From NCBI RefSeq assembly GCF_019049855.1, contig NZ_JAHLSY010000002.1, positions 1 to 64,000 of the forward strand: a stretch of DNA of 64,000 nucleotides, written 5' to 3'. This document shows positions 1 to 11,851 of this stretch, piece after piece. Position 1 is the stretch's first letter. Each line of letters begins with the position of its first letter. The position numbers and the translations under genes are program-made. Source of the stretch: Hydrogenophilus thiooxidans (GTDB taxonomy: Bacteria > Pseudomonadota > Gammaproteobacteria > Burkholderiales > Rhodocyclaceae). The notes below the pieces were generated by a model. The model saw only the letters and a program-made list of their open reading frames with translations. It had not been told where the DNA came from and did not search any database.

Positions 1-343
1 CAAGGCAAGCGTGCGCGCCAAGGTCGAGCACCCGTTTCACATCGTCAAGAACATCTTCGGCATGAAGAAGGTACGCTACAAGGGATTGGCGAAGAACACC
101 GCGCAGCTCTACACGCTCTTTGGGTTGGCGAATCTGCTGATCGCCAAGCGGCGATTGTTTGCACTCAACGCCCAAGGTGCGTCCTGAGAGGGGCGAAATG
201 AGGAAATACGCCGAGAAACGGGGCCGAAACCAGCCAAAAACGGCAGCGGAAAAGCCATTTCTTGCCCACCGAGGTGTCAATGTCGAAGGGATGCGGTCTG
301 TCTCGCTCATTTTCAATCAAATGCTGATTTGTTCAGCGCGTCC
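1..343 (+). mobile_element. Right end of an IS5-like insertion sequence
   Basis: The window opens inside an insertion sequence. It holds the 3' end of the transposase gene, then about 155 bases of non-coding tail. I place the outer edge at 343 because the next four bases are CTAG, a target type used by IS5-group elements, and because hsdR begins exactly there. The last bases (about 328-343, ending GCGCGTCC) should be the right terminal inverted repeat, but the left end is outside the window, so neither the repeat nor the target duplication can be confirmed. Confidence 0.6.
2..187 (+). CDS. IS5-family transposase, C-terminal fragment
   Basis: The frame is open from the window edge to a TGA at 185-187 and encodes the last 61 residues of a DDE transposase. 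The segment [19 protein letters not shown], followed by [10 protein letters not shown] and [14 protein letters not shown], is the characteristic C-terminal stretch of IS5-family enzymes. It includes the glutamate of the DDE triad (E in KVEHPF) and the downstream basic helix. The N-terminal part with both catalytic aspartates lies outside the window, so activity cannot be judged. It points towards the end of hsdR on the opposite strand. Confidence 0.85.
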   Translation, partial: KASVRAKVEHPFHIVKNIFGMKKVRYKGLAKNTAQLYTLFGLANLLIAKRRLFALNAQGAS

Positions 344-3535
<3,192 letters not shown>

Positions 3536-3547
3536 CGCTCACCCCTC

Positions 3548-4540
3548 CTATTGCGCGCTGGGCAGAGCCAGCATGTTTTCGATCAGCCGGATCATGACAT
3601 CCTTGTTCTTGGCGTCCGACTCCGCCACAAGCAAGGCGAGCGCGGCGAGCCCTACGTCGTTGATCACCGGCTCGCCTGCGCGGAAAAGCCGCCCATTGCG
3701 GGCGAGAAAATCGACGAACAGCATGGCCCCGCAGCGCTTGTTGCCATCCGAGAACGGATGGTTCTTGATGATGAAATAGAGCAGGTGCGCCGCCTTGGTC
3801 TCAATGGTGGGATAAGCTGGTTCACCAAACACCGTCTGTTCCAGGTTGCCGAGGATGGCGGCGAAGGCGTCCTCGCGCTCGCGCCCGAAGAGGTCGGAGG
3901 CCTCGCCGCGTGCCTGCAGATCGGCTTTGAGGCGCGCAATCGCGTCGCGTGCCTCGGCCAGCGTCGGCAAGACGCCGCCGGGGCTGCCCGCCGGGGTGGT
4001 GAGCAACCCCTCGTCGTAGCGTTGCAGCCACAGAAAGGTCTGGGTGTAGCGGGCGATCACATCCACCAGCCCGCGGCCTTGTTCGGCGGTGAGCGCTTCG
4101 CCCGCGGCGGCCTTCCTCACCAGCGCCAGCGCCGCTTCCAACTCGGCGGCGTTTTTCTCGAAGCGCTGGCGGTCGAGCGCATAGCCCTGGGTAAGGTACT
4201 CGCGCAGCACGCGCGTGGCCCATTGGCGGAAGCGCGTGGCACGGGTGGAATTGACGCGGTAGCCGACGGAGATGATGGCGTCGAGGTTGTAATACTCGAT
4301 CTCGCGCACCACTTCGCGCTCGCCCTCACGTTGAACTGTTGCAGTTTTTGCAACAGTTGCCTCACGCTCCAGCTCGCCGCTAGCAAAGATGTTGCGCAAG
4401 TGGCGCGAGATCACCGACTTGTCCCGGTCGAAGAGGTCGGCCAACTGCTGCAAGCTCAGCCATACGTTCTCTTGCTCTACGCGCACCTCGACGCGGACAT
4501 GGTCGCCTTCGTAGATGATGAAATCCGATTTAGGTTTCAT
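3548..4540 (-). CDS. RhuM-like N-terminus fused to a Fic/DOC domain
   Basis: The 330-residue protein joins two modules. Residues about 20-125 are a RhuM-type domain (LSLQQLADLFDRDKSVISRH, then YYNLDAIISVGYRVNS), a family found in virulence and restriction loci with no settled biochemical role. Residues about 150-330 are a Fic/DOC domain with HPFSDGNKR at 261-269, which supplies the catalytic histidine and the phosphate-binding loop for transfer of AMP or phosphate to a target. The lysine before the last arginine makes the loop more DOC-like than canonical Fic. The start overlaps the end of hsdS by four bases, so translation is probably coupled. A role as toxin or defence effector tied to restriction is inference. 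Confidence 0.85.
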   Translation of the reverse strand: MKPKSDFIIYEGDHVRVEVRVEQENVWLSLQQLADLFDRDKSVISRHLRNIFASGELEREATVAKTATVQREGEREVVREIEYYNLDAIISVGYRVNSTRATRFRQWATRVLREYLTQGYALDRQRFEKNAAELEAALALVRKAAAGEALTAEQGRGLVDVIARYTQTFLWLQRYDEGLLTTPAGSPGGVLPTLAEARDAIARLKADLQARGEASDLFGREREDAFAAILGNLEQTVFGEPAYPTIETKAAHLLYFIIKNHPFSDGNKRCGAMLFVDFLARNGRLFRAGEPVINDVGLAALALLVAESDAKNKDVMIRLIENMLALPSAQ

Positions 4541-5862
4541 AGTCCGCGCTCCTTGAGGAAGGCTTCGGCGTCCCGGATGCGCAGTTCGCCGGAGATCAGC
4601 TTGGGCAGGAGGGTGTCGCGGAGTTGGGCGAGGGTGCGGGATTCCCGTTCGTTTTGCACCAGTTGTTGATAGAGGGAGACAGCTGACCTTGTAAAACTTG
4701 TCAGCACCGGATCGGAAGGAACTACGACGCGAAGAGGCCGGAAGTTACCTTTGCTGATCTCTTGGAAAGTCGAACCGTTGGCGTTGCCGATGATGGCATC
4801 CATATTTTCCTTGCACCATAGCAGCATGAAAACGCTTGGCAGGGTGCCATTGCATTTCATCGCGATGAAACCCTGGTTGATCGCCGTCGGTACTTCGGCA
4901 ATCGCCAAATAGCCGATGGGCGCACGTGAAGAGAGTAACACCGTGCCGACTGGCAAGAGTCCCGAGCTGATCTTTGCAAGACCAGCGTCCGTAATCTTTC
5001 GCTCCGTATCGAGCAAGACTGGAAACTTTAGTGCGGACAGATCCTTGGGTGTTGCCCAGCAGTGTTTACCGCCCTCCCAGAATTCCGATTCCTTGGTGCT
5101 GGGTGTAGAGCCACCACAGACCGTGACCTCTTCGCCTATGGTTGATAGGCTCCACCCCTCCGGAATCTCGCCCAACTCCGAATCGACGAGGCGGTCGGGA
5201 AAGAGGTCGTAGAGGTGGGCGGGTAGCCCCGGTAGCGATTCGCCGCGGCGCCAGCGGCCTTCCAGCTTGGCGCGCACTGGCTCGAAGTCCACGAACCACG
5301 CGCGGAACAGGGCGCGTGCCATGGCCTCCAGCGTTTCGTTCTGGCGGCGCAGGTTCTCGATCTTGTCGTCCAGCGTGCCGAGGATGTGGGCGATGGCGCG
5401 CTGTTCAGAGAGAGGCGGGAGATTTACCTCGATAATCTTAAATGTATCTCGCGTTATCGTATCGAAGACACCTCCATGCGCAACCTGTTTCATACCCAAA
5501 ACGGCATGGCGTAATGCGTAGTAAATGAAATTTGTGTCCGCCAATCCTTTCCTGCCTCTGATTCCGTAGCAGGATTGGTTAAATGCCATTGGCTTTGCAA
5601 CCTGAGCTACAACGCCAACCGTTCCCCTGGCTGAAATAATGATGTCGCCTCTATTAAGAACTGTTGTTGCGCTTTCAAGGAGTCCGCGTTCTGTAATGGA
5701 TTTCTCTGCGGAATTTACCCATCGATAACCATTATTAAAGTCGGCTACGGAAAGCCACGGGATATCGCCATTCCAATATTCGGCAACGCTGGTCTTTGGT
5801 GTGCCACCACTGATTACATCAACCGCATCAGCAAGCGACAGTCGTTTCCACTCACCCGTCAT
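4537..5862 (-). CDS. hsdS: Type I restriction specificity subunit (HsdS)
   Basis: This 441-residue protein chooses the DNA sequence that the HsdM and HsdR subunits act on. It has the expected two half-sites: target recognition domain 1 (about residues 1-150), a conserved helical spacer (LSEQRAIAHILGTLDDKIE, then LEAMARALFRAWFVDFEP), target recognition domain 2 (about 235-395) and a second helical repeat (VQNERESRTLAQLRDTLLP). I use ATG at 5862, 6 bases after GGAG, rather than the TTG at 5868. The two recognition domains (about 5410-5860 and 4690-5130) are visibly poorer in GC than the spacer, which fits exchange between strains. Another hsdM tail overlaps its start. Confidence 0.93.
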   Translation of the reverse strand: MTGEWKRLSLADAVDVISGGTPKTSVAEYWNGDIPWLSVADFNNGYRWVNSAEKSITERGLLESATTVLNRGDIIISARGTVGVVAQVAKPMAFNQSCYGIRGRKGLADTNFIYYALRHAVLGMKQVAHGGVFDTITRDTFKIIEVNLPPLSEQRAIAHILGTLDDKIENLRRQNETLEAMARALFRAWFVDFEPVRAKLEGRWRRGESLPGLPAHLYDLFPDRLVDSELGEIPEGWSLSTIGEEVTVCGGSTPSTKESEFWEGGKHCWATPKDLSALKFPVLLDTERKITDAGLAKISSGLLPVGTVLLSSRAPIGYLAIAEVPTAINQGFIAMKCNGTLPSVFMLLWCKENMDAIIGNANGSTFQEISKGNFRPLRVVVPSDPVLTSFTRSAVSLYQQLVQNERESRTLAQLRDTLLPKLISGELRIRDAEAFLKERGL

Positions 5863-5899
5863 TCCCAATCTCCTTCAAGCTGGCTTCAATCGCCGCATC
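5852..5899 (-). pseudogene. Remnant of an hsdM 3' end overlapping the hsdS start
   Basis: On the minus strand this stretch reads DAAIEASLKEIGNDG followed by TGA. The intact hsdM of this operon ends [13 protein letters not shown]. The match is at the codon level with many synonymous differences, so it looks like the tail of a different hsdM allele, still in its natural position running into hsdS by about 10 bases. The frame is not connected to any upstream coding region of hsdM and enters the end of fic in another frame. I read it as a scar of the original hsdM-hsdS junction left after cargo genes were inserted. Confidence 0.6.
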
Positions 5900-5942
5900 C
5901 CCCACACCGCCTTCCCCTGCCGTCCCGCCAGTGCCGATTTTT

Positions 5943-7112
5943 TCATTCCTGCGTCTCCTCGAACAGCCGCAAGTAAGGCTCGAAGCGGAAGCGCCGGTTG
6001 CGCGCATAGCCCGTGATCTCGCGCAGCAGGCCGATGTCTTCCAGCCGCGCGACGATCTGGTTGGCGCCCGCGGGGGTGATGCCCAGCCATTCGCGCACGG
6101 TGGCGACGGTGACGATGGGGTGGTCGAACAGGCGGTCCATCACGCGTTGGCCGTTGGCGGCGGCGCGGCCCAGTTGCTCGGTGATCCTGGTGCGGTAGTC
6201 CTCACGCATGCGCAGGATGGCGGCGGCGGTGTGCGTGGCCTGCTGGCTGACCTCGGCCACACCGTCGAGGAAGAAGGCGAGCCAGCCTTCCCAGTCGCCG
6301 ACGTCGCGCACAGCCTGCAGGCGTTCGTAGTACTCAGCCCGGTGCTGTTTGAAGTGGTGCGACAGATAAAGTACGGGTTTGGCCAGCAGCCGCTTTTCGG
6401 TTAGCAGAAAAGCGATGAGTAGCCGCCCGATGCGGCCGTTGCCGTCCAGAAACGGGTGGATGGTCTCGAACTGGGCGTGCGCAAGGCCCACCTGCACCAG
6501 CGGGGGTAGGCCGCCGCCATCGTGCAGGAAGCGTTCCAGATCAGCGAGCGCCTGCGGGACTTCGTGGGGCGGCGGCGGCACAAAGGTGGCGGTGGCGAGG
6601 GTACATCCAGCCGGGCCGATCCAGTTCTGGCTGCTGCGCAGCTCACCCGGTTGCAAGCGGCTGCCGCGCACCCCTTGCATGAGCTCGGCGTGGATTTCGC
6701 GGATCAGCCGCACGGAGACGGGCAGCTCGGCCAGGCGCACCAGGCCGTGGTTCATGGCCCGGACGTAGTTGGCGACTTCGTTCACGTCCTTGGGCGTGTC
6801 GGGGTCGAAGAGTTGGGCTTCGGCGGCCAGGAGGTTTTGCAGGGACGACTGGGTGCCTTCGATCTGGCTGGAAAGCACCGCCTCCTTGCGCACGTACATG
6901 AAGACGAAGAGGTCCGGGTTGGGCAGCGTGAGCACCGCGCCGTCGAGCCGACCCAGCGCGTAGTCGGCAGCAGAGAGTTTCTCGCGCAGCACGCCCGTGA
7001 GATCGAGCGGCGGGTTGGGTGGCAGGGGCGACGGGATGAAGGCGCGGTAGCCGGTGGGTTGACGAAGGTAGCGTCCGGCGCGTCCAGCCTTATTTTCATC
7101 AGCGTTGCTCAT
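5943..7112 (-). CDS. Fic-family protein (class II, self-inhibited) with winged helix
   Basis: A 389-residue Fic protein, a family that mostly transfers AMP from ATP to hydroxyl groups of target proteins. The core motif HPFLDGNGRIGR at 219-230 is complete, with the catalytic H219. The N-terminal inhibition motif S-x3-E-G is present in SSQIEG at 81-86, so it belongs to the class whose own inhibitory helix blocks ATP. The C-terminal 70 residues (VATVREWLGITPAGANQIV) form a winged-helix DNA-binding domain, common in this family. It sits between the AlbA_2 gene and hsdS, 80 bases from hsdS. The ribosome site is weak. Whether it regulates the restriction enzyme or acts as a separate defence effector cannot be read from sequence. 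Confidence 0.9.
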   Translation of the reverse strand: MSNADENKAGRAGRYLRQPTGYRAFIPSPLPPNPPLDLTGVLREKLSAADYALGRLDGAVLTLPNPDLFVFMYVRKEAVLSSQIEGTQSSLQNLLAAEAQLFDPDTPKDVNEVANYVRAMNHGLVRLAELPVSVRLIREIHAELMQGVRGSRLQPGELRSSQNWIGPAGCTLATATFVPPPPHEVPQALADLERFLHDGGGLPPLVQVGLAHAQFETIHPFLDGNGRIGRLLIAFLLTEKRLLAKPVLYLSHHFKQHRAEYYERLQAVRDVGDWEGWLAFFLDGVAEVSQQATHTAAAILRMREDYRTRITEQLGRAAANGQRVMDRLFDHPIVTVATVREWLGITPAGANQIVARLEDIGLLREITGYARNRRFRFEPYLRLFEETQE

Positions 7113-7192
7113 GGCGGCGAAAGGCTTTCCTGATTAACGTAGCGTTTATTATGGAGGCGTTTTCGTGTCCTGGACAACACAGCGTTCAACAT
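7109..7192 (-). CDS. Possible 27-residue leader ORF before fic
   Basis: A short ORF encodes a basic peptide (MLNAVLSRTRKRLHNKRYV and a short tail). It has a plausible ribosome site (AGG five bases before ATG) directly after the hsdM remnant, and its TGA overlaps the fic ATG by four bases. That arrangement could couple fic translation to upstream reading. It has no recognisable family and could be chance; only conservation in relatives would settle it. Confidence 0.25.
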   Translation of the reverse strand: MLNAVLSRTRKRLHNKRYVNQESLSPP

Positions 7193-7200
7193 GACGTCCT

Positions 7201-7239
7201 TCAAAACCCCAACTCCCGCAAGTTCGCCCCGATCAAGGC
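7201..7239 (-). pseudogene. Remnant of an hsdM 3' end upstream of fic
   Basis: These 39 bases match the last 39 bases of the intact hsdM (9010-9048) at 35 positions, and the first 21 on the plus strand are identical. On the minus strand they read [10 protein letters not shown] followed by TGA, against [10 protein letters not shown] and TGA in hsdM. The rest of the hsdM coding region is absent upstream. The copy ends exactly at the stop codon, as expected if a cargo gene was inserted by recombination at the hsdM end. Confidence 0.8.
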
Positions 7240-7267
7240 ATTTGTTTACGCGACGTTGTTGTGGTGG

Positions 7268-7287
7268 GCGCTCAAATTTATGAGCGC
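7268..7287. repeat. Inverted repeat between the AlbA_2-type gene and the hsdM remnant
   Basis: The arms GCGCTCA and TGAGCGC pair perfectly around six A/T bases (AATTTA). Further copies of the TGAGCGC core lie just downstream on the plus strand, reaching into the 3' end of the AlbA_2-type gene. There is no T-run, so it is not an obvious terminator. It may be an operator or a recombination relic. Confidence 0.4.
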
Positions 7288-7310
7288 GACGGGTCGATTT
7301 ATGCGCGCGC

Positions 7311-9008
7311 TCATATTTTTGCGCCTCGCTCATACCAGGTGCCTTTGCGCTCGCCGTGGCGATTCAGTCGACCGGCTTCGACCAGCCGCGCCAGCAGGCG
7401 CGAGGCTTGATACGGGCCAATCCGACACAACTCCGCCGCTTCCCGGCGTGTGATGCGGCCGTGCTTTTCCACGTATTGCAGTACCATCTGTTCCTGCTGC
7501 AGGGGCTCGAAGCCGCGCTGGCGAACGTAGCCGGCCTTGTCGCCGAGCAGCCGGTAAATCGCCGCCGAGAGGTGCCAACTGCGCCCCTTCTTCTGGCCGC
7601 GTTCTTCGATGAGCCCTGCTTCGAGCAGGCGATGCAGCACGGCGCGCGCCTGGCTCTCGGGCTTTTGCGTCAGGCGCGACGCCTCATCGGTGGTCAGACT
7701 GCGCGTCTGCCACAGGACGTTGAGGATGAGCAGTTCATCCAGCCCCAGGTCACGTCCCTGCTGAGCCTCGGTCACGAGCAGGCGCACGAAGTCGAGATTG
7801 GCCGCGCCGCCTGGAATGACGACACTTACCGTCGCTTCGTTGCTTCGCACGTAGGAGGGGGCAGGTCGGCCATTGCGCAGTTGTTCGTAGAAGATGGTGT
7901 CGATGCCGCGCGCGGTGCGTTCGACGATGCCGGCCCGCTTGAACGCGTCGGCAAGCAGGGGGTTGCGCGGTCGGGGCGCAGTGACCAGCAGGTTATCGAG
8001 CCGCACCCCTTCGGGAAAACCGCCGGGGCTCATGATCTCGATCTGATCCCGCTGCCACTGAAAATGTACCGCCCCCAGGCGCTGGTAGTCGCGGTGGATC
8101 AGGGCATTGGCGAGTGCTTCCCGTAGCGCCCGCTCAGGATAGTCGGGCACGCCGACGCGCAAAAGACCCACCATCAGCTCTTCTTCTCGATTGCGGGCGC
8201 GGATGCGTGCTTCGATCTCCTCCATCACCCGCAACAGCGGCCAGCGGAAGAAGTCGTTTACCTCGACGTCTAGCCCCCGCAACACCTGAAAGGCGACCTC
8301 GTGGCTGGGAACGAAACGGCGCAGCGCTTCCTCTTGGCCAAAGAGCAATAAGGCGGCAAGCCGTACGCCGCGCACCGACCCATTGGCCTCCACGACTCCG
8401 AGCGCCTTGGCAAGCTCGAGATCCGACAGAGCAAGGAGCGCCTCGTCGCTGCGCCCACGCCGTTCGCGCACGCTGCGCCGAAAGCGCTCGAACTCCAGGG
8501 GGTCGAGATGTTCCCAAGCCGCGCCGGGCACGATCTGCGCCGAAGGATCAAGCAGCCCCCGGTCCGCCTGCAGGGACTGCACGGCAAAGCCATCCATCGG
8601 CACGCAGGCAGGTTTGCCATCACCGCCCAGGGTGCGGCGGAGAAAGACGCCCTCACTCGTCGCAACGGCTTGCCGCTGAGGGGGAATTTCGATGACGAGC
8701 ACAGGCTTTTCACCGATGGTGACCGTCTGGACGGTGACCGCGAGGTTTGGGCGAGTCCGGTTGGCGATCAGGGCGGCGAGTTTGTCCGTATCGGTGCCGT
8801 AGCCGTGCCTTGGGCGTGCGCCGGTGATGCAGCCATCATCTTCCACGCCGATCATCAAATAAGCGGGTTCGGTGCTGCTACGGTTGGCCAGACACACGAC
8901 CGCTTCGACGAGATCACGGTCGTTGAGTGGCACCCGCTCCTCGCCCTTGAATTCGACCGCGAGGGTTTCACCGGAGGCAATCATCGATAGGAGTTGCTCG
9001 GAAGTCAT
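7311..9008 (-). CDS. AlbA_2 (Schlafen-type) domain protein with winged-helix C-terminus
   Basis: A 565-residue protein whose N-terminal 150 residues are an AlbA_2/Schlafen-type nucleotide-binding domain (LAVEFKGEERVPLNDRDLVE, then YLMIGVEDDGCITG). A middle region has the HATPase-like signature of this family (REALANALIHRDYQ, then SPGGFPEGV). The last about 130 residues are two winged-helix repeats (LTTDEASRLTQKPESQARAV and ITRREAAELCRIGPYQASRL), so it probably binds DNA. An upstream extension to 9197 lies inside hsdM; the ATG at 9008 follows the hsdM stop after one base, so I start there. Such proteins recur in restriction and defence loci as transcription regulators or nucleases; which applies here is unknown. 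Confidence 0.85.
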   Translation of the reverse strand: MTSEQLLSMIASGETLAVEFKGEERVPLNDRDLVEAVVCLANRSSTEPAYLMIGVEDDGCITGARPRHGYGTDTDKLAALIANRTRPNLAVTVQTVTIGEKPVLVIEIPPQRQAVATSEGVFLRRTLGGDGKPACVPMDGFAVQSLQADRGLLDPSAQIVPGAAWEHLDPLEFERFRRSVRERRGRSDEALLALSDLELAKALGVVEANGSVRGVRLAALLLFGQEEALRRFVPSHEVAFQVLRGLDVEVNDFFRWPLLRVMEEIEARIRARNREEELMVGLLRVGVPDYPERALREALANALIHRDYQRLGAVHFQWQRDQIEIMSPGGFPEGVRLDNLLVTAPRPRNPLLADAFKRAGIVERTARGIDTIFYEQLRNGRPAPSYVRSNEATVSVVIPGGAANLDFVRLLVTEAQQGRDLGLDELLILNVLWQTRSLTTDEASRLTQKPESQARAVLHRLLEAGLIEERGQKKGRSWHLSAAIYRLLGDKAGYVRQRGFEPLQQEQMVLQYVEKHGRITRREAAELCRIGPYQASRLLARLVEAGRLNRHGERKGTWYERGAKI

Positions 9009-9009
9009 C

Positions 9010-10560
<1,551 letters not shown>

Positions 10561-10576
10561 CGCGCTACGACTCCGG

Positions 10577-11074
10577 TCACCCCCCATCGCCCCCGGCCAA
10601 CCGGTCAAACGCCGCAACAACCTCCGGCGGGGCTTGAACGAGCTCGATCAACACCCCTTCCCCGCTGATCGGCGCTTCGTCGCTGCCTTTCGGGTGGATA
10701 AAGCAGATGTCGAACCCGGCTGCCCCTTTGCGGATTCCGCCTGGCGCAAAGCGCACCCCTTTCGCGCTCAGCCAGGCAACCGCCGCGGGGAGGTCGTCGA
10801 CCCACAGACCGACATGGTTGAGCGGAGTCTGATGGACTGCCGGTTTTTTTTCGGGGTCGAGCGGCTGCATCAAATCGACCTCGACCTTGCACGGGCCGCT
10901 ACCCAGCGCAAGAATCGCCTCGTCGACGTTTTCCCGCTCGGAACGAAACGTTCCCGTGATCGGCAGCCCGAAACAGTCCACCCAAAGTCGCTCTAGCCGG
11001 GTGCGATCGAGCGCCCCCAGAGCGATCTGCTGCACACCAAGAATGCGAAAAGGTCGTTGCTCCGTTTGACTCAT
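10577..11074 (-). CDS. VOC-fold protein (glyoxalase / methylmalonyl-CoA epimerase-like)
   Basis: A 165-residue protein of the vicinal-oxygen-chelate superfamily made of two beta-alpha-beta3 modules (about 8-85 and 86-155). Likely metal ligands are Q16 in VQQIALG (glutamine where epimerases have histidine, as in some glyoxalase I enzymes), the histidine in [10 protein letters not shown] and the glutamate in VLIELVQ. The substrate is not evident: methylmalonyl-CoA epimerase and lactoylglutathione lyase are both possible. GGAG lies 7 bases before the start. It follows the response regulator by 24 bases and precedes hsdM by 16, so it may be the last core gene before the restriction island. Confidence 0.75.
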   Translation of the reverse strand: MSQTEQRPFRILGVQQIALGALDRTRLERLWVDCFGLPITGTFRSERENVDEAILALGSGPCKVEVDLMQPLDPEKKPAVHQTPLNHVGLWVDDLPAAVAWLSAKGVRFAPGGIRKGAAGFDICFIHPKGSDEAPISGEGVLIELVQAPPEVVAAFDRLAGGDGG

Positions 11075-11098
11075 GAGAAGCTCCTAGCGAATGGGCCT

Positions 11099-11851
11099 TC
11101 AGGTGACTTGCCACGTGACGGGCAGCGCGAAGAGGTACCCCGCGCCATAAACCGTCTTGATCATCTTCGGTGCGTGAGGGTCATCCCCTAGTTTTTTGCG
11201 CAGGCGAGAAACCCGCACGTCGATACTGCGGTCGTACGCTTCGAGCGCGCGAACGCCGGCCAACTGCTCGCGCGACAGAATGCGGTTGGGTTGCCGCAGA
11301 AAACGGAGCAGAAGTTCCGCTTCGGCGGTGGAGAGGGTGAGCGGCTCACTGCCGTCACGGACCAACGCGAAGGTAGCGGCATCGAAACGCCACGGGCCGA
11401 AGTGCGCTACCTGCCGTTCGTCCGCGCCGTTCGTCGCTGCGTGCGCGCCAGACGGTGCTGTCCCCTTCTCGCCGCTGCCGGCAGCTTGGTAGCGCCGCAT
11501 CACCGTTTTGGCGCGCGCGGCAAGTTCGCGCGGGTCGAAGGGTTTGACCAGATAGTCGTCAGCCCCCAATTCGAGGCCGAGTACCCGGTCGGCCACTGCA
11601 GCACGGCCGGTGAGGATGATTACCGCGCAAGGGTGGCGGGTCTGCAGTTCCCGCAGCAGATCCAACCCGTCGCGGTCGGGCAGCCCGAGATCGATGATCG
11701 CTAACTCCGGTGGCGCACTTTCGCAATGGGCAAGCGCAGCGCTCGCGGTGCCAACCTGGGTCACCGCAAAGCCGAACGGTGCGAGGGCACGGGCGATCAA
11801 CTGCGCGATGTCGGGTTCGTCTTCGACGACCAGCGTGGGGATCGCACTCAC
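11099..11851 (-). CDS. OmpR-type response regulator
   Basis: A 250-residue two-component regulator. Receiver domain residues 5-120 have acidic residues E10/D11, the phosphate acceptor D54 in IIDLGLPDRDG and the lysine in DYLVKPFDP. A linker rich in Gly and Ala follows, then a winged-helix DNA-binding domain (LTLSTAEAELLLRFL, then YDRSIDVRVSRLRKKLGDD). Its start overlaps the end of the hybrid kinase by four bases, so the two are coupled and probably form one phosphorelay. Its target genes cannot be told from the sequence. Confidence 0.93.
   Translation of the reverse strand: MSAIPTLVVEDEPDIAQLIARALAPFGFAVTQVGTASAALAHCESAPPELAIIDLGLPDRDGLDLLRELQTRHPCAVIILTGRAAVADRVLGLELGADDYLVKPFDPRELAARAKTVMRRYQAAGSGEKGTAPSGAHAATNGADERQVAHFGPWRFDAATFALVRDGSEPLTLSTAEAELLLRFLRQPNRILSREQLAGVRALEAYDRSIDVRVSRLRKKLGDDPHAPKMIKTVYGAGYLFALPVTWQVT

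Noticed and set aside
5875-5949. A 23-residue frame starting MKKSALAGRQ between fic and hsdS
   Set aside because: It is out of frame with the hsdM-like tail that explains this stretch better, and it has no clear ribosome site.
7109-7333. A 74-residue minus-strand frame that begins at ATG 7333
   Set aside because: Its first part overlaps the 3' end of the AlbA_2-type gene in another frame and it passes over the hsdM remnant out of frame. Only its last 27 codons have a ribosome site, and these are listed separately with low confidence.
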